From contig NC_092804.1 in assembly GCF_040954645.1 (NCBI RefSeq), positions 39,027,753-39,091,752 on the forward strand: DNA of 64,000 nucleotides. Reading direction: 5' to 3'. A program made the translations under genes and the position numbers. Positions 32,090 to 45,001 of the stretch are shown one piece after another. Below the pieces are notes generated by a model that saw only the letters and a list, made by a program, of their open reading frames with translations, did no database searches and had not been told where the DNA came from. Source of the DNA: Diabrotica undecimpunctata. Its lineage: Eukaryota > Arthropoda > Insecta > Coleoptera > Chrysomelidae. Positions within the stretch are counted from its first letter, which is position 1, and each line of letters opens with the position of its first letter.

Positions 32090-32880
32090 TAAAATGAGTT
32101 CGGATAGGGCCAATCCTGTCTGAAGTCGGGACTATGGAAGCTGGTGTACCACAGGATGCGGTGCTGTCGCCATACTTATACACCATATATACGGCAGACA
32201 CACCATCTCAACCCAGTTCGATGCTAAGCCTGTATGCAGACGATACAGCAATAGCTGCTAGCAGTATTAACCCAGATCTAGCTACAAAACACCAACAAAG
32301 ATCACTATATGAATTTAAGGCATGGTGTGTGCAGTGAAAAATAGCCGTCAACCCTGATAAAACACAGGCCGTCATATACCAAAAAAGAAAAAGCAGACCA
32401 AATCGGGTACTATCCCTATTCGATATCCCAATCCAATGGTCAAACCAAGCCAAATATTTAGGCAAAACGTTGGATAAAAAGCTGACCTTCACAGAGCACG
32501 TAAAACAAACGTTCAACAAAGCTAAAGCACACAGGAGTCAACTCTTATCACTAATAGGTCGAAAGAGTAAACTGAGATTTTAAACAAAGATTGGGATGGC
32601 AAACTGCATAATTTTGCCAACATTACCATAACTTCATGATAAGAGAGGCTATAAATATTCCTAAGTACGTCCCATTAAGGCACGTATTTAGGCATTTACA
32701 ACAAAAGAGAATCCCGAAAAGAATGGAATTTAACAACCTTAGGAACCACCCGAGCAGATTATTAAGAGAGTTGTCAGGCTGTGATAAAAACGTAAGGACA
32801 ATACATAGACGGCCCAGGCAGCAGCTAGCAGTATAGGATATAGAGATAACCCAAAAGATTAATAAAGAATGAGATAGCAT
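32090..32880 (+). pseudogene. Jockey-like LINE RT fragment
   Basis: 5'-truncated. 'MEAGVPQDAVLSPYLYTIYTAD' (about 32134; G-V-P-Q-x-x-V-L-S-P motif) and 'LSLYADDTAIAASS' (about 32227, catalytic YADD) are followed by 'VNPDKTQAVIYQKR', 'QAKYLGKTLDKKLTFTEHVK' and 'KAHRSQLLSLIGRKSKL'. A C-terminal piece in another frame (32636-32836) reads 'INIPKYVPLRHVFRHLQQKR'. The typical Jockey C-terminal layout is visible, with stops and one or two frameshifts. No RNase H domain. Confidence 0.8.
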
Positions 32881-34400
32881 TGTGATAGTCTAACGTACGC
32901 AGTAAAAGAAAAAAATCACTATATTATCTTATTTCTTTTATTTAGTTATGTTTTATTTCACTAACCAGATATACTGTAAAAGATAAAGACCAAAAAAATA
33001 TATGCACGGGGTGTGTGACGGCCGTATACTTCTGGGAGTGCACACATGCCGCTTTCTTTCAATTATTATTTCATCTTAATCTTTACTAACAACCCTCTGT
33101 TACAGCAGTTATGCCGATGATGCAACCACATCAAGTGAATTCTGATGCACAAACATAAAGACGCCCCTCAGGCTATCGCCCCGCAGGTAGGTCAAAGGAC
33201 CTACAGTCGCAAAACCTGAGCATTGGGGTTACGTGCGACAAGCGCAAGCTCGGTGGCCAGACCTATCAGGCACTCAGCCTGCGAGGAGAACGAAATATTT
33301 ATTATGCCAATTCGGCGGCTGAGTGACCGAGCACACAAAATTCAGACATCTGTTCGAAACAAACTTTTGGGACACAAGTCCAAAGTCAAGCCAAATAATA
33401 ATTTCAATCAGTAATAGAGAGCAAAGCTCGTTTATCTATTCCTAAAATTAGGTGGCCTAACCACACAAAGGTAAACAGAGGGAGTCCTGCATGGGGAGGG
33501 ACGGTTGGTTATAGCTTGGAGGTCAGATAGGTACTGCTCCATTAAGGAGTTTGACCGATTTGATCTCCGGATATGTGGGTCCCACTAATTCATTGCAACA
33601 CAGATGTCACTCGGAGTGGGGTTTGTACAAATTGTGTGAGTGTGTGTGTGTTTTTATTGTAATATTATGAAAAACTGAAACAAAACTTAGCATCAGCAAA
33701 CTCTGTAATATAAATTTTACCTCGTACATTACACATGCTGAAATATTAAATACTCATTACTTACGCTATCATTTATTTTCCAGAAACCTTCATAATTGGT
33801 TGATTTTAATATGGCAAAGTCACTTTGCAACCCAGAATTGTCGAGAGAATTTTAAGATGATTAATTTCTAGAACCGCTATAATTCTACCAGATTATCCTT
33901 CTGTTTCGCAGCGACAGTTACAATCCCATTTTGAAATTTAATTTGAGCCGAGGATGGATAGAGAACGGCCCGCAAATTAGAGAAAAACTATAATCAGATT
34001 AAGTAGAGTAACGGAGGATATGTGCCTTTTCACGACCTAACCTCCTCGATCGCTTTAATGCTTAGAATTTGTTTTTGTCCGTTTTTTTTGGAGGCTGAAA
34101 GATTAATTCAGAGGGCGTTCCAAAAGACCTGTTGTAGTGATTAGGAATAGTGTGGAAATCGCGAGGAATATCTGACTCGGAAATTGCAAGAAAGCGAGAC
34201 CCAATTTATAGACGAAATGCGAGATTTCCGATTTACTAAGCACGGTTATTAATATTTAGATGTTATCTGTAATATTTGTAACTTTTTATGACTATTTACA
34301 AAATGAACGTTTGGTTAACAGTGAAATAAAACTGCATTTTTAACAAAATTTTTATTATTACAAACAAGTGAAGATTTCCATAGTAAGTCTATATCTATAT
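32881..34400. other. No gene recognised; GC-richer block 33070-33640
   Basis: The 33070-33640 block is GC-richer than its neighbours and includes a 'GTGTGAGTGTGTGTGTG' tract at about 33636-33652. It may be the untranslated part of a retroelement, but no terminal repeats or coding motifs are visible. The rest is AT-rich. Confidence 0.4.
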
Positions 34401-34404
34401 TTAT

Positions 34405-36110
34405 AAAGGTACTTCTTCTTCTCCTTCCTTCTGGTATGAAGGCTTTAAAGCCTGTTTCTTTTTCAATATGAGCCTCCTAAATTGTTTAAATTATCGCATT
34501 ATCTTTTTCTTGGTCTGCCAATACTTCTTCATCCATTTGGTGACTTATCTCGTGGTATTCGTACTATCCTTTCCTCCGCCATTCTACTAATGTGTTCGTT
34601 CCACTCCTGTTTTCGTTTTGTTACACATCCATTTATGTCTTCTGTATTGCATAATCTTCCCCTGTTTTCTCTTCTCTCCCTATCCAAAGACTTTTCCCTG
34701 ATATTCGTCGAAGTATTTTCATCTTTGTTGTTTCTAGTAGTCGTCTCGTTTTAGATGTGTCAGGTATTATCTAAACCGTGTATGTTATTATAGGTCTAAT
34801 TGCTGCTTTATAGATTCCTGTTTTTGTGCCTTGTCTTAGGTGTTTGTTATTCTAGATTGTGTCATTAGGAGATCCCGCCGGTTTAGTTGTTTTTAAGCTT
34901 TGTTGTCTTACTTCTTCTTCAACATTCTCCGTAACTAGTTATATCTATTCCCAGATATCTAAACCTTGCTTCCTGCTTTATTATTTTCTCATTAATTTCG
35001 ATTTTACATCGTAGTGGGTATTTAGATGTTTTCATACATTTGTTTTTTTTTTCTGCTGATATTATCATATTTTATTTCTTGGCTGTTGTATTGAAGATAT
35101 TTGTTAATCTTTGGAGCTCGTCTTCTGTCTCGGCGATTAATGCGGCGTCGTCTACATAACATAATATTTGGATTTCTTTGTTCCCCATTCTGTAACCATA
35201 ACCTTTACATACTGCTTGTATTATTTCGTCTATTATTATAATCAAGAGAAGTGGGTTTAACGAGTCACCCTGTCTGACTCCGCTTTGTACTGGTATAAAT
35301 TGTGTTAGTTTTTCATTTATCTTTGCCTGTATTCGATTACGGAGGTAGATGTTTTCAATGGTTTGTTTAATATTGATTGGTATGTTTCTTTTATAGTAGA
35401 AGTAAGACGTCTTTGACTTGAATGCGATCGAAAGCCTTTGTCAGGTTTATAAAACATAGATAAGCTGGTTTATTGTACTCGATTGCCTTTTCTGTGGATC
35501 AGGCTCTTCCGGATCTAAATGCATGTTGTTCATCTAATAGAGTTGTTAGTTTATTGATTTTGTTGGTTAGGACTTTTGTGGTAAGCTTAAGTACGGTGTT
35601 TAGTAGATTTATACCTCTATAATTGTTGGGGTCTTCTTTATCTAGTTTCTTGAACATTGGTATCATTATGCTGTTTCTCCATGCGTCCGATATCTTGCAG
35701 TGCAATATTGGTTTTTGGGTTATACTTTCTCCTTCGTGTTTTAGAAGCTTGTTGGTTATTCCGCCTGGTACTGATGACTTTCTATTTTTGAGTGAATTTA
35801 TGGACCTCTCTACTTCCTGAAAACTGATTTCCATTTCGTGTATCAAATTCAGGTACTTTATTGTGTTGATTATTATTTTTCTTTCCTTCAAACAGGTCCG
35901 TCAGGTATCTTTTTCATTTGTTTGCTAATATATGATTGTATTTCTTTAATTCTGCCACTTCTTTCCGTTGGTTTCTTATGAATCTCCATACTTGTTTTTG
36001 TTTACCATAGAAGTCGCTTTCTATCCTTTTTGCAAACTGTTCCCAGTATTTATTTTTTGTTCTTCTTACCATCTGCTATGTTTCATTTCGTCTTACTTTA
36101 CAGCTGTCTC
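34405..36110 (-). pseudogene. LINE RT relic (minus strand)
   Basis: Minus strand from about 35890. RT N-terminal 'SFQEVERSINSLKNRKSSVPGGI' is followed by 'DAWRNSIMIPMFKKLDKEDPNNYRGINLLN' and 'LDEQHAFRSGRA' (35891-35499). After frameshifts come 'YLCFINLTKAFDRI' (about 35440, palm), 'YADDA'-position sequence around 35150 in degraded form and 'EARFRYLGIDIT' (about 34965). The C-terminal region 'EWNEHISRMAEERIVRIPRDKSPNG' and 'SIGRPRKR' follows (about 34615-34500). The 3' end near 34405 is GAAGGAGAAGAAG-like. Sequence 35900-36110 upstream is lysine-rich linker coding. Confidence 0.8.
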
Positions 36111-36180
36111 GGGAGTCTGGAGTATATTTTGCAAAGTACAAAATTCTAGCAATCTCCTTCCATTGTTAAATATTAAATAA

Positions 36181-37430
36181 ATATTACAAATATACAAATA
36201 ATAAATATATGTTTATAATACTTTCTCTAAGTACCTTTTTCAATGCATATTGGCAGCTACTACCTAACACACTTTTCTCCATTTTGTACTCTTTACCTTG
36301 TTAACATTGGTGCATCCCTTTTATGGTGCATCTTATTAAAATTCGCAAGCAAGAATTCCTTTTTTTGATGATTTTTTCAGATTCCTCATGATTACTAACC
36401 CAGACGTTGGTGGGAGATATTGAGGAGTAAGAACTATATAAACAACTAATTGGAAGAGTGAGCATTTAGCCGGTTTTACTGAATCTACTCTATAATTCCG
36501 ATTTCTGGTTTAATCTAGAAGGGTAAAAAAGTTACGTGAATATTAACAATTACTCATGCCGCAAACCCACATAATGTCACAGCATAATTAATAGACTTAC
36601 CCATCGATAATTCTTGTTATATATTTGCACAAACTCCACCATCCCTTATGCTGATTATTGTTTATGTTCATATTTAGCTCAGAATTCGACGCAACTCCAC
36701 ACAATATTGCTTTTGTAACAGATGTAGCCTGAATCGTTAATCAACACCGACGGAAATAACATTATTTGTACTGATATTAAGTTTGCTCAAACTCGGCTAT
36801 ATTGTTTTCTATTTATATACAAAGTTTTGTAAATAAAACATTGTCAACAATGGGAGAGTTTTAATTATTACAAATAAAGGTCATGTTTTGTATTTAAATT
36901 TTAAATTTTCACCTAAAGGGAAAACACATTTCTATTCTTTAAGTCATTAAATTTTAAGATTTATCAAAATGATAGATTCAAATGTTAATGGTCTTTTATT
37001 CCAATATTTAAATAAATCTACAAAACTAATATTTTTTTATGCAATTTTTAGTTCCAAAGAATATTCTCTTTAACTTTTTGTCCTGGTTCTTTTCAGGCAT
37101 AATCAGTTTTACAATTTTTCCTTTAATTCTCTTTTTAACGTATTCTGTTTAACATTTATTTATCCCTTAGTCTCCCACTACATTTAGATTTTTTTGACAG
37201 TTATATACCAACGGTACTTTTCAGTCCGCCTTATTTTATTGGTCATACATTTTTACAATAAGCTAAAACCGTTGTTTATTGCGAACGATCCTTTCCGAGT
37301 ACCTACAAATCTTATTTTGTATTTAAAACGAAAATGTTTGAATGACATTTGAAGTATTAAAAATCAGCTGATAACTGCGGTTGTGAGTGCAAATTTATGT
37401 CGTAAGTATTAGATCTACTTCGATGTTCAA
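36181..37430. other. AT-rich stretch, no gene recognised
   Basis: Low-complexity AT-rich sequence with no protein motif, terminal repeat or RNA gene that I can identify. Confidence 0.5.
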
Positions 37431-37439
37431 TGTACCTCA

Positions 37440-38880
37440 ATGTACTTCAGGGTATTAGAATTTGGTGCTACTCAAAAGCACCGTGGGGAGCCTAAGGGTT
37501 ATATAACTAATAACATGATATGGTACAAGGATCACTTACTATCTATAAATCCTAAGAAGACAAAGATGGTACTCTTTAATAGAAAAAAAAGGTGCACAAA
37601 CTTGTGTCTTTTGCCCAGGGTGATCGCCTTGATCTACACTGTCATAATTCAGCCAATGCTACCTTACGGAGCTATTGCTTGGGTACCAAAAGTGCTGCAG
37701 GCAATAAAGATTAAAAAACTACACCATATTAGCGAATGGCTTGCCTAAATATAACAGGTTCTATGAAAACAACATCAAGTGCTGCAATGGAGTTGGTCAT
37801 TGGCATCACCCCTCTAGACATAGATGTCAAAAAGGCGCTCGTGACAATGATACGACTGCGCTCAGATGGTGAAAACCTTGATGTAGGAATTGGAAAATTG
37901 AGACGTCGTTTCTGGCAAGGGGAGCTGAATGCTCTACTCCTGCTTGAGGCAGGCTGCGAGTTAATTAAACCTAACTTTGTTTTTGACAAACCCTACAAAA
38001 TAGTAACTAGACAGTATAGATAGTCAAACGTAGTAAATGCGTATATCATATACACCGATGACTCCAAAAAGGAAGAAGGCTCAGAATGCGGGATATACTT
38101 CAGATCATAGAACCCAAGAATAAAGTGGGGTATGGGCAAAAAAGCCAGCTCAGTTCAAACATAACTAACTGGTATCTCCATAGCCACAAAAGAGATAACC
38201 CAAAAAGGTATAGCCAGGAAAACCATAATAATCTGCACGGACAGCAGACAAGCGCTACTTACCTTGAATAGACCACGTGTCACAAAGGACACAATAAAGG
38301 CAACCGCATTGCTGACCAACTAGCTAGGAAGGCGGCAGACCTAAGAATCTGAAGACCTGGGGATTTTTTTGGTTGGTTAACTACAACAATCGCGGAAATT
38401 GTCAAATGTCACTCCTACACGCTAACTGTGAAATGGAAAGAAGATGAAAGATGTAGACTTACCAAGGTACCACTAAGTAAGCTAGAGAAGTCAGCTTCAA
38501 AGATGTACTTGGGAATTACCTACGCTAAGAGTTGGTTTTCTAACTGGTCGTTGTCAACTAAGCAAACACACTGGACTACTAGTAGACAGTAGACAACTAG
38601 TAGACACACCTCTCTGCAGAAAGTGTGAATGAGAAGATAAAACTGTAGAGCATTTCCTATGTAAATGTCCGAATATACGAGACATTTGAGACCGTCAATA
38701 CGAGAGTACGCGTTCGGCAAGCCCTGGCTTGCACCTGCCCACATAAGGGAGATGTCTGCTGATGACTTGGCCACCTTCTTGGAAATGGCAGGATGGACAA
38801 TGAGCTAAGGACGACAGCTTCCTGGAAGGATATATTAGAGGTCAATTGTGGCCTAGGTGCTGTGAGACTTGACTGGTCCT
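37440..38880 (+). pseudogene. LINE 3' portion with RNase H domain
   Basis: 5'-truncated. The post-RT region is 'WYKDHLLSINPKKTKMVLFNRKK' (about 37520) and 'VIALIYTVIIQPMLPYGAIAWV' (about 37620), then 'LNITGSMKTTSSAAMELVIGITPLDI' (37745). RNase H starts with 'YIIYTDDSKKEEGSECGIYF' (about 38045). The typical end motif 'CHKGHNKGNRIADQLARKAADL' is at 38280-38345. A C-terminal cysteine motif block 'LCRKC...DKTVEHFLCKCPN' (about 38612-38672) follows. RNase H after RT is found in I, R1 and LOA-type LINEs. Many stops and frameshifts. Confidence 0.8.
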
Positions 38881-39782
38881 TCCTACTCTACAGATAAAGA
38901 ACTAATCACATATTAATTTTACAACTTTTTCTTTAATTCACTTTTTTATGTAATCTGTTTATTATTTATTTATTAATTTAAATTTTTTTAGTTACTACAG
39001 CTACTGTTATTATTAAAAAAAATGGATCCTTCCTGAAATTGCTTTAGTCTTATGTATGTAGTTATATCCGGGTATTAGATAATTTAGTTTTCCAGGCATT
39101 ACGGCTATTATTTTTAAGAACCTGACGTAGGTAAGTTTTTTTAAGTTACCTTCACATAGGTTATACACCTGTACTTCTTCATTGCACTTAAAAGACAGGC
39201 TAATATTAAATTAAATAATACTATATTTTAATTAACCAGAGATTTCGTAACTCAGTTTTCGATATGTCAGTTCTAGTGCTGATGCAAACGCCGATTACAA
39301 TCCAGTAGTAGTAAATATTTGCACAAGATTTAAGGTGATAAAAATACATAGCCCAAGTAGTCCAGTAGCTAAAATTTTAACTTTTAAAGTACAAACCATC
39401 ACACGTCACGGGAAAGGCTTCCATAAAGGCGGTATTAAGTGAAACTGTAGTTGAAGTTGTTAAGTTTGTGCAGTCAAAAAGGAGCAGCTTTAAACGTTTT
39501 AGAGCGTTTGTTATGTGAAAGTTTAAATTCAGCGTTTTTAGACATATTTCAAATGCCTCACATTTATGCTCCAGAATAACTTTACTTTATTATAATGCTT
39601 CATAGAAACTTTCTACTATATCTAAAGTGCCTGGTCTATCTAAGTACATATTTACATTTTTTCTGTAAGTTGGAAGTTTTTTTTTTATCATTTTTGATTT
39701 TTTTCTTCGATGCTGTCATGCTTTTGTTTTCTTTTAAAGTTTTATAACTTTCTCGTTCTTGTATTTCCTAGTATCTCGTCTA
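38881..39782. repeat. AT-rich region with copy of FB1 central block (39386-39570)
   Basis: 39386-39570 shares blocks with 7690-7880 inside FB1: 'CACGTCAC.GGAAA.GC.TCCAT', 'AGCGTTTGTTATGTGAAA.TTTAAATTCAGCGTTT' and 'GACATATTTCAAATGCCT' (shown with gaps). No coding sequence is recognised in the rest. Confidence 0.55.
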
Positions 39783-40140
39783 ATCATCATCATCCAGCCT
39801 CAAAAGTCTACTGTTGAACATAGGCCTCTTCCTCGTGTTTCTCACCTCGTCTTTCTTGAGTCAATCTCATTGAGGTTTTATTTTGTCTTCCTTAATCGTT
39901 AGCCCATCGTGTAGGTGGTCGACCGTCGCTTGTGTTATCTTCCGTTGGTCTCTCTTCAAACCATCCGTAATTCTATCTATTTGTCCTTCCGATCTCATTC
40001 CCATTCGTTTTTTATTTTGTCTTGCAGTGTTATTTCTAACATGGATTCTTTTCTGTGTGACTTTTAGTGACTCTAGAGAGTACTCCTCATCACCTTGACT
40101 TTTTATTAATAGAGTAGATAATTCTATTTTCACCATATAG
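39783..40140 (-). pseudogene. LINE C-terminal fragment with (GAT)n tail
   Basis: On the minus strand the end near 39786 is GATGATGATTAG preceded by 'RNTRKRPMFNSRLL'. Upstream frames give 'RITDGLKRDQRKITQATVDHLHDG', the C-terminal end of an RTE-like LINE (the 'RP..RW.DDI...' region is degraded). Confidence 0.5.
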
Positions 40141-40429
40141 TGGAGTAAGTGGAGGTATACTTTTCATACTTGGACCCTGTTCCTCTACCTTTCCATTTCT
40201 ATTTTTAGCTCTTATTCAATAATGCTGTTTCTTAGTACTCTAATGTTTTCGAACTTTACGACTCGTTCTTCTATTTCTTGTTGATTGTTGGTTACTGAGA
40301 AGTTGTTAATACCAATTTTCACAAGTCTTTTGTAGTTTGACCACTTTGTTTTCTCCTTTTTCCTTTTTGCTTTGCTGTGTTCATCCCATGTTCATATTTC
40401 TAGTCTATCTAGATAAGACGCTCTGGATT

Positions 40430-40880
40430 TTATTTTATCATCATTATCATCAACTAGCCTCTAACGTCGACTGCTAAACATAGGCCTCTCGCATGCTTTT
40501 CCACTTAGTCCGATTTTACGCCATCTGAATCCAATTTGTAGTCACTCTTTTTATGTCATCTGTCCATCTCGTGTAGGGTTGACTTCTATTTCTGTTAGCT
40601 TGTATTCTAGGTCTCCATCCCAAAATTCTTTTTGTCCACCGGTCATCAACTGATCTTGCTACATAACCTGCCCAGTTCCACTTTAGTGTTGTTATCCTTT
40701 CAATAACGTCTGCTACTCCTGATCTTTTGCGTATAGTAGCATTGGGTATTCTATCACGTAGAGAAATCCCTTTATTACTCTCTCCATTGCCCTTTCCGCA
40801 ACTTGTAGTTTACTCACTGTTGTTCTTGTGAGTGTTAGAGTTTCTGCGCCGTAGATCATCACTGGCAAAATACACTAAAT
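40430..40880 (-). pseudogene. RTE-like LINE C-terminal fragment
   Basis: On the minus strand, ending in (ATGAT)n near 40435. Translation blocks include 'ETLTLTRTTVSKLQVAERAMERVIKG', then 'RDRIPNATIRKRSGVADVIERI', 'LKWNWAGYVARSVDDRWTKRIL' and 'YTRWTDDIKRVTTNWIQMA' in shifted frames. This is the same family as 11915-13502, in the opposite orientation. Confidence 0.75.
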
Positions 40881-42037
40881 ACTTTTCTTCTCAGACACAT
40901 TGGAATTTTATTTTATACCGTCCCTAAAATCCAGGGTTGCCACTTTCTCCAGCTAGGTTGAGTCATACCGAAGATGTTCTTTTTAGTCACACCTACCGCT
41001 GTTGTCTTAACTGTATCCCTGGGTGTCCCCGTATTCCCTTATCTCTCTTAGTTCAGAACAATATTTGCAGCAGCTTCTTTATTGTCAACATATCCTTGTT
41101 CTAGAGTAGGTTATCACTATAGAGGATATACCATTAACATAGGTGTCATACTTATATTGTACAAGTTAACTGGAGAAAGCTTTGTCTGCTACTTGACACT
41201 GTCTGTTATTGCTTCTTTAACTTTTATCAATGCCAAGTTAGAAAGCATTGCAGCAAAGATTTAGCTTTAAAAGACTCCAAGATTATCAAAATGGTTTTAA
41301 AATATGGGTATCTATTTGCATAACAATCTTAATATCAAAAAACATCCAAGTTACAATATAAAATAATATACATTGTAGAGAAAAATAAAAAGCTAAACAT
41401 ATAGTAAAAAGAAGGTACTGAAAAGCAGGTATGCAATTTTTTTATTTAAATAAAAATAAAGAGAAAAAAAACTTCTAAATACAAATGAAATAGTAAAATT
41501 GTGGCTGAAGACCCACCCATGTTACGGGAAATCTCTTATTTATTTCTATCTATTTATATAAAAACGTAATTTCTAGTACTATGTGAAAAACAACAGTTAT
41601 GCTTTATTTTAATCTAAAGTTACTTAATACAGTCTAAAAGTTATTAAACACACAGAAACCTTTTATATATGGTGTACAAACTTGGAAAGAGTTAGGATGG
41701 GAAAGCAGAAAGACAGTAAACACCTGCGGGCGAGGATTTTGCATACACACCGTAAAATATATTCAACAAGTCTGTTATCTTGGTTCGTGTCGATATATTA
41801 CTGAGTATAGGGAACACAATGGCGTTAAACCATCGGATTATGCGACACATCGGCCACCGATTTATACAGAATTTCCCCCACAGAAGCGAAATTTACCAGC
41901 CGAGATCAAGACTTGAATTTATAATCTCTTCGGTATTTGCCTTTGTGCAGTATGCGACTTGCAATAGGTTTTCTATTAATCAGTATATCCTGTTTAAATT
42001 TTGTAGTAGAATATTGTTTATACTAGCGATGACATAA
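40881..42037. other. No gene recognised
   Basis: Mixed sequence without recognisable coding motifs. Short open frames (60-85 codons) have no supporting features. Confidence 0.45.
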
Positions 42038-42039
42038 GA

Positions 42040-42040
42040 T

Positions 42041-42112
<72 letters not shown>
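42040..42112. repeat. (AT)n microsatellite
   Basis: About 70 bp of uninterrupted AT dinucleotides, immediately left of the Tc1 fragment. Confidence 0.95.
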
Positions 42113-42116
<4 letters not shown>

Positions 42117-42125
42117 CTTTGAGGT

Positions 42126-42560
42126 TTATTGGGATTTGCAGCGGTGAAATAAGTGTACTCTTTTAACTAAGTTTTTATTGGAGACAATTGGTGTCCTTCC
42201 AGGGTATAGGTCGTTTTTGGCAAGTCTTCTTCTAATCGTATTTTGGCTGATTCTAAAGTTATAACGATCCAAAAATTCATTTTGTATGAAAGTACTGGTA
42301 ACAAACCTTTGTCTCAGTGTACGGTATGTCAAAAACCGCTCTTGATTAGTTGCAACCCTTCTACAGCCTTGACCGGGTCTTCTCTAGTTACTTCCAGTAA
42401 CAGAAAAACGTGTTATTAACACACTTGAAATGGTTGACTGGGTGAGGTTAAAACGTTCAGCGAGTTCTACTTGAGTGTATCCTTCTTCGCGAAGAGTAAC
42501 GATTCTAAAACAGTCACTTTCTGACAAATTTCGATTTTCTTGCTGTTGGTGGATCGTTTA
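42126..42560 (-). pseudogene. Tc1-like transposase N-terminal fragment
   Basis: The minus-strand reading has 'TQVELAERFNLTQSTISSVL'-type helix-turn-helix sequence near 42480-42420 in broken frames. A 68-codon stretch follows: 'YRTLRQRFVTSTFIQNEFLDRYNFRISQNTIRRRLAKNDLYPGR' (42332 downward, written in part). This is the paired-like DNA-binding half of a Tc1 transposase ('..I...T...RL...GL..R.P'). No DDE catalytic half follows; the fragment stops at the (AT)n tract. Confidence 0.7.
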
Positions 42561-42899
42561 AAAAAAAAACACTTAATAAACTTGAAAAACCCCTTTAAAC
42601 GTTCAGCACAACGTAATCCAACCCAACTAAATTCGAAATAAAATGAAGCACAATTAGTATGTTTTTAATTTTTTTTGCAAAAAATGGTAAAAACATCAGC
42701 GTTTTTTACCGTGCTTTCAATAAATTTTACAATATACCGGGGGTAACAATAATATATTAGCACACAAATCGAAACATTAAAATTATTTGATTTACCAGGG
42801 TTTTTAAAATTATGCGTTAATTTTGAATAATTATTAATATAATTATAATAATTAATATATATACATATAAACACACAATGTGGGTGAGATTAAAATCTC
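42561..42899. other. AT-rich, no gene recognised
   Basis: Very AT-rich sequence with no recognisable features. Confidence 0.45.
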
Positions 42900-43060
42900 A
42901 CTGAAATGAGGATATCGGTCAAGGAAAAATAAAAACTGAAAAAACTATTTCAATCTTTTAACAGAAAACGTTTCGTGCAGTATTTCTGCACTTCTTCAGT
43001 TCTAATGATTGTAAAGCCATATGTAGATGTCAAACAATGTCAAATGCATATGTTGAGGTG
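42900..43060 (-). repeat. Repeat with hammerhead-like hairpin core
   Basis: On the minus strand 42955-43005 reads CTGAAGA, A, then the perfect hairpin GTGCAG-AAATA-CTGCAC, then GAAACG. This resembles the conserved core of hammerhead ribozymes (CUGANGA, stem II, GAAA), with one extra A before stem II. Such motifs occur in the repeats of Penelope-like elements. Stems I and III and the cleavage site are not obvious, so this may be a decayed copy. Confidence 0.4.
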
Positions 43061-44295
43061 TTACAACATACATTTAATAAATACAATAAAAGTTACAGTT
43101 AAAAAACACATTCAGAGTTTTTTAAATTTATACAAATATTAAAAAGTCACAAAAATGTCACAATATGTTAACAAGAACAGTATACTATAATACAATAATT
43201 CTATTCTATCGCTGATGTACAATATATCGAAACATGAAGCCAGGAGAAAAAGTAACTTGTTTTAAGTGAGCTTAGTGAAACAATTTGAAAAAGCATGGAA
43301 AGTTAACTTTATTGTTAGAAACACCAATGTAATTAAAAAAAAGCGTCTATTTTCGACAGATAGGGATGTACTACTCCGAAGAGCAAAACAAAAAATAATA
43401 TGGCTTGGGAAATAGTCTTTTTGCGAAAAATCAACTAGATGACAAAGATATGTTTACAGGACAGAATAGAAAAGTCAATTTATTTATAAATCTAATTAAA
43501 AAAAAGGTTGGAAAAAAAGTACCGATGACCATTGTTGGGGAACCATGTAGTTCCTTTTCCACTTAAAATTTCTGCAGGAAATAGGTATGTTCTTTTTGTG
43601 GTTTTCCGGGTTTGACTCCGGGTTGAATAATTATGGTTTTGAGAAAACCACTGTTTTGCCGACATTTCAACAAGGTCGCAATTGCCATTTTCAAGTCAGA
43701 CAGTCACGCTTCTTGCTAGAGCATGAAGTAAACTGACTCTCGTCACTTCACCGCGCTCCAATGCTCCAGACCATCCCTTTCCCACCTATAGTACTCTGAT
43801 ACTCGATAGGGACAACTATCAGCCAAATGCTCTTCATGTGGGAGTCCTGGATAATAGAATTCTAACATGGCTACCTAACCGATTCAAATTCAGGACAGCG
43901 TGACGCGTTTTGACACTGTAATCTTTTAGTGACTTGTCGGCAAATCTAAAATAGTTTGCTTGGTTGCCACGACTCCGCTCCGGACTACGTCTAGTTTGGA
44001 GACTTGGTCTTCAAGGGTTTGGGCCCTACTTGCCCGGTTTTTTTGTTTTTTATTTGTTTTTTTTTTTCGTTGGCTTTCGCTGGGTTTTTTTTTAGTTTTT
44101 TAGAAATTTTTTGTTGCGTTTTGTATAATTTTTGTTAATTTTTTTTGTAGGACATCTATGTGGAGGTCCTATTGCTGTTCTTTTGGTCCTATCCCCTTGG
44201 GCCCACACAATGCGGCAATTTGCAGTATTTATCGAATTTTCAGAGCTAAGAACTATCCTCTGGTGGTTTGCTTATTTTTCTCGCTGGTGATTTTA
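43061..44295. repeat. Penelope-type terminal repeat piece near 43640-43700; rest unassigned
   Basis: At about 43650-43695 the minus strand has CTTGAAAATGGCAATTGCGACC and TTGAAATGTCGGC. This resembles the 'AATGGC...CGAAACGTCGGC' signature of Penelope-like terminal repeats. The surrounding 43560-43990 block is GC-richer and probably belongs to the same repeat. The T-rich stretch 44030-44150 has nothing recognisable. Confidence 0.4.
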
Positions 44296-45000
44296 TTTGT
44301 TTGTTTTCTTGATTAATTTTCTCTTCCATATTTATTATGTTATCTCTTACTACTTTTTATTTTGTTTGACTTCGCTTTTATTTGGTTCCTTTATTTATTC
44401 CACTATTTGTTGTTTAGGCCTTTCGTGTTTCCAACGGTTAAAAGCGTCGTGTATCATGATCTTTCGTAGTATGGGACTAGGGTGGTTTTCCAGTTCTGCG
44501 AATTAAATCCTGGCTCTATCCTTTATTATTTCAGTCACCCTGACCTGTTGTAGTTTTCTGTATATGAAATATTCTGGTACATATATTGCGATGTCAACAG
44601 CTTGTAGTATTACAGTTGTGTCCTCATGCGAGTATATAGTCAATATTGGCGCACTTGTTTCGAACGGTTCTTGGTTAACGCTTCTGGTGATTGGCCCAGT
44701 GCGAGTATAGGTAGGAGGGAACGTATTCATCAGTCTTGTTGCCTGATTTATTTTATCTTTTTCTTAAATACCATTTTCTATGTTGTTGGAAGCCTTTGAG
44801 CATCATCTCTTTGGTTTATCTAAACCATATATTCCTCGAATGTTCTCTGAAACCTCAGTTCTCTTCAAGCCTGTATCAGGAACTAATTCACAATGCGTGT
44901 CCATAGCCGTTTTATATTAGAGCTCTACTGTCTTCCTCAGATAAACCGGTGCTTGATTTCATCATAAATTTTATGAGAAATGCCAAAATAGGGGCAGAGG
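44296..45000. other. No gene recognised; unassigned minus-strand frame 44410-44733
   Basis: A minus-strand frame from 44730 (MNTFPPTYTRTGPITRSVN...) reads through to about 44410 with one stop (RARI*FAELENHPSP). Composition looks protein-like, but I recognise no domain. Confidence 0.35.
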
Positions 45001-45001
45001 T

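Noticed and set aside
33070..33640. Possible solo LTR or host exon in the GC-richer block
   Set aside because: No TG...CA ends with a target duplication and no convincing frame could be identified by eye.
41780..42037. 85-codon plus-strand frame
   Set aside because: No motif and no context; likely chance in AT-rich DNA.
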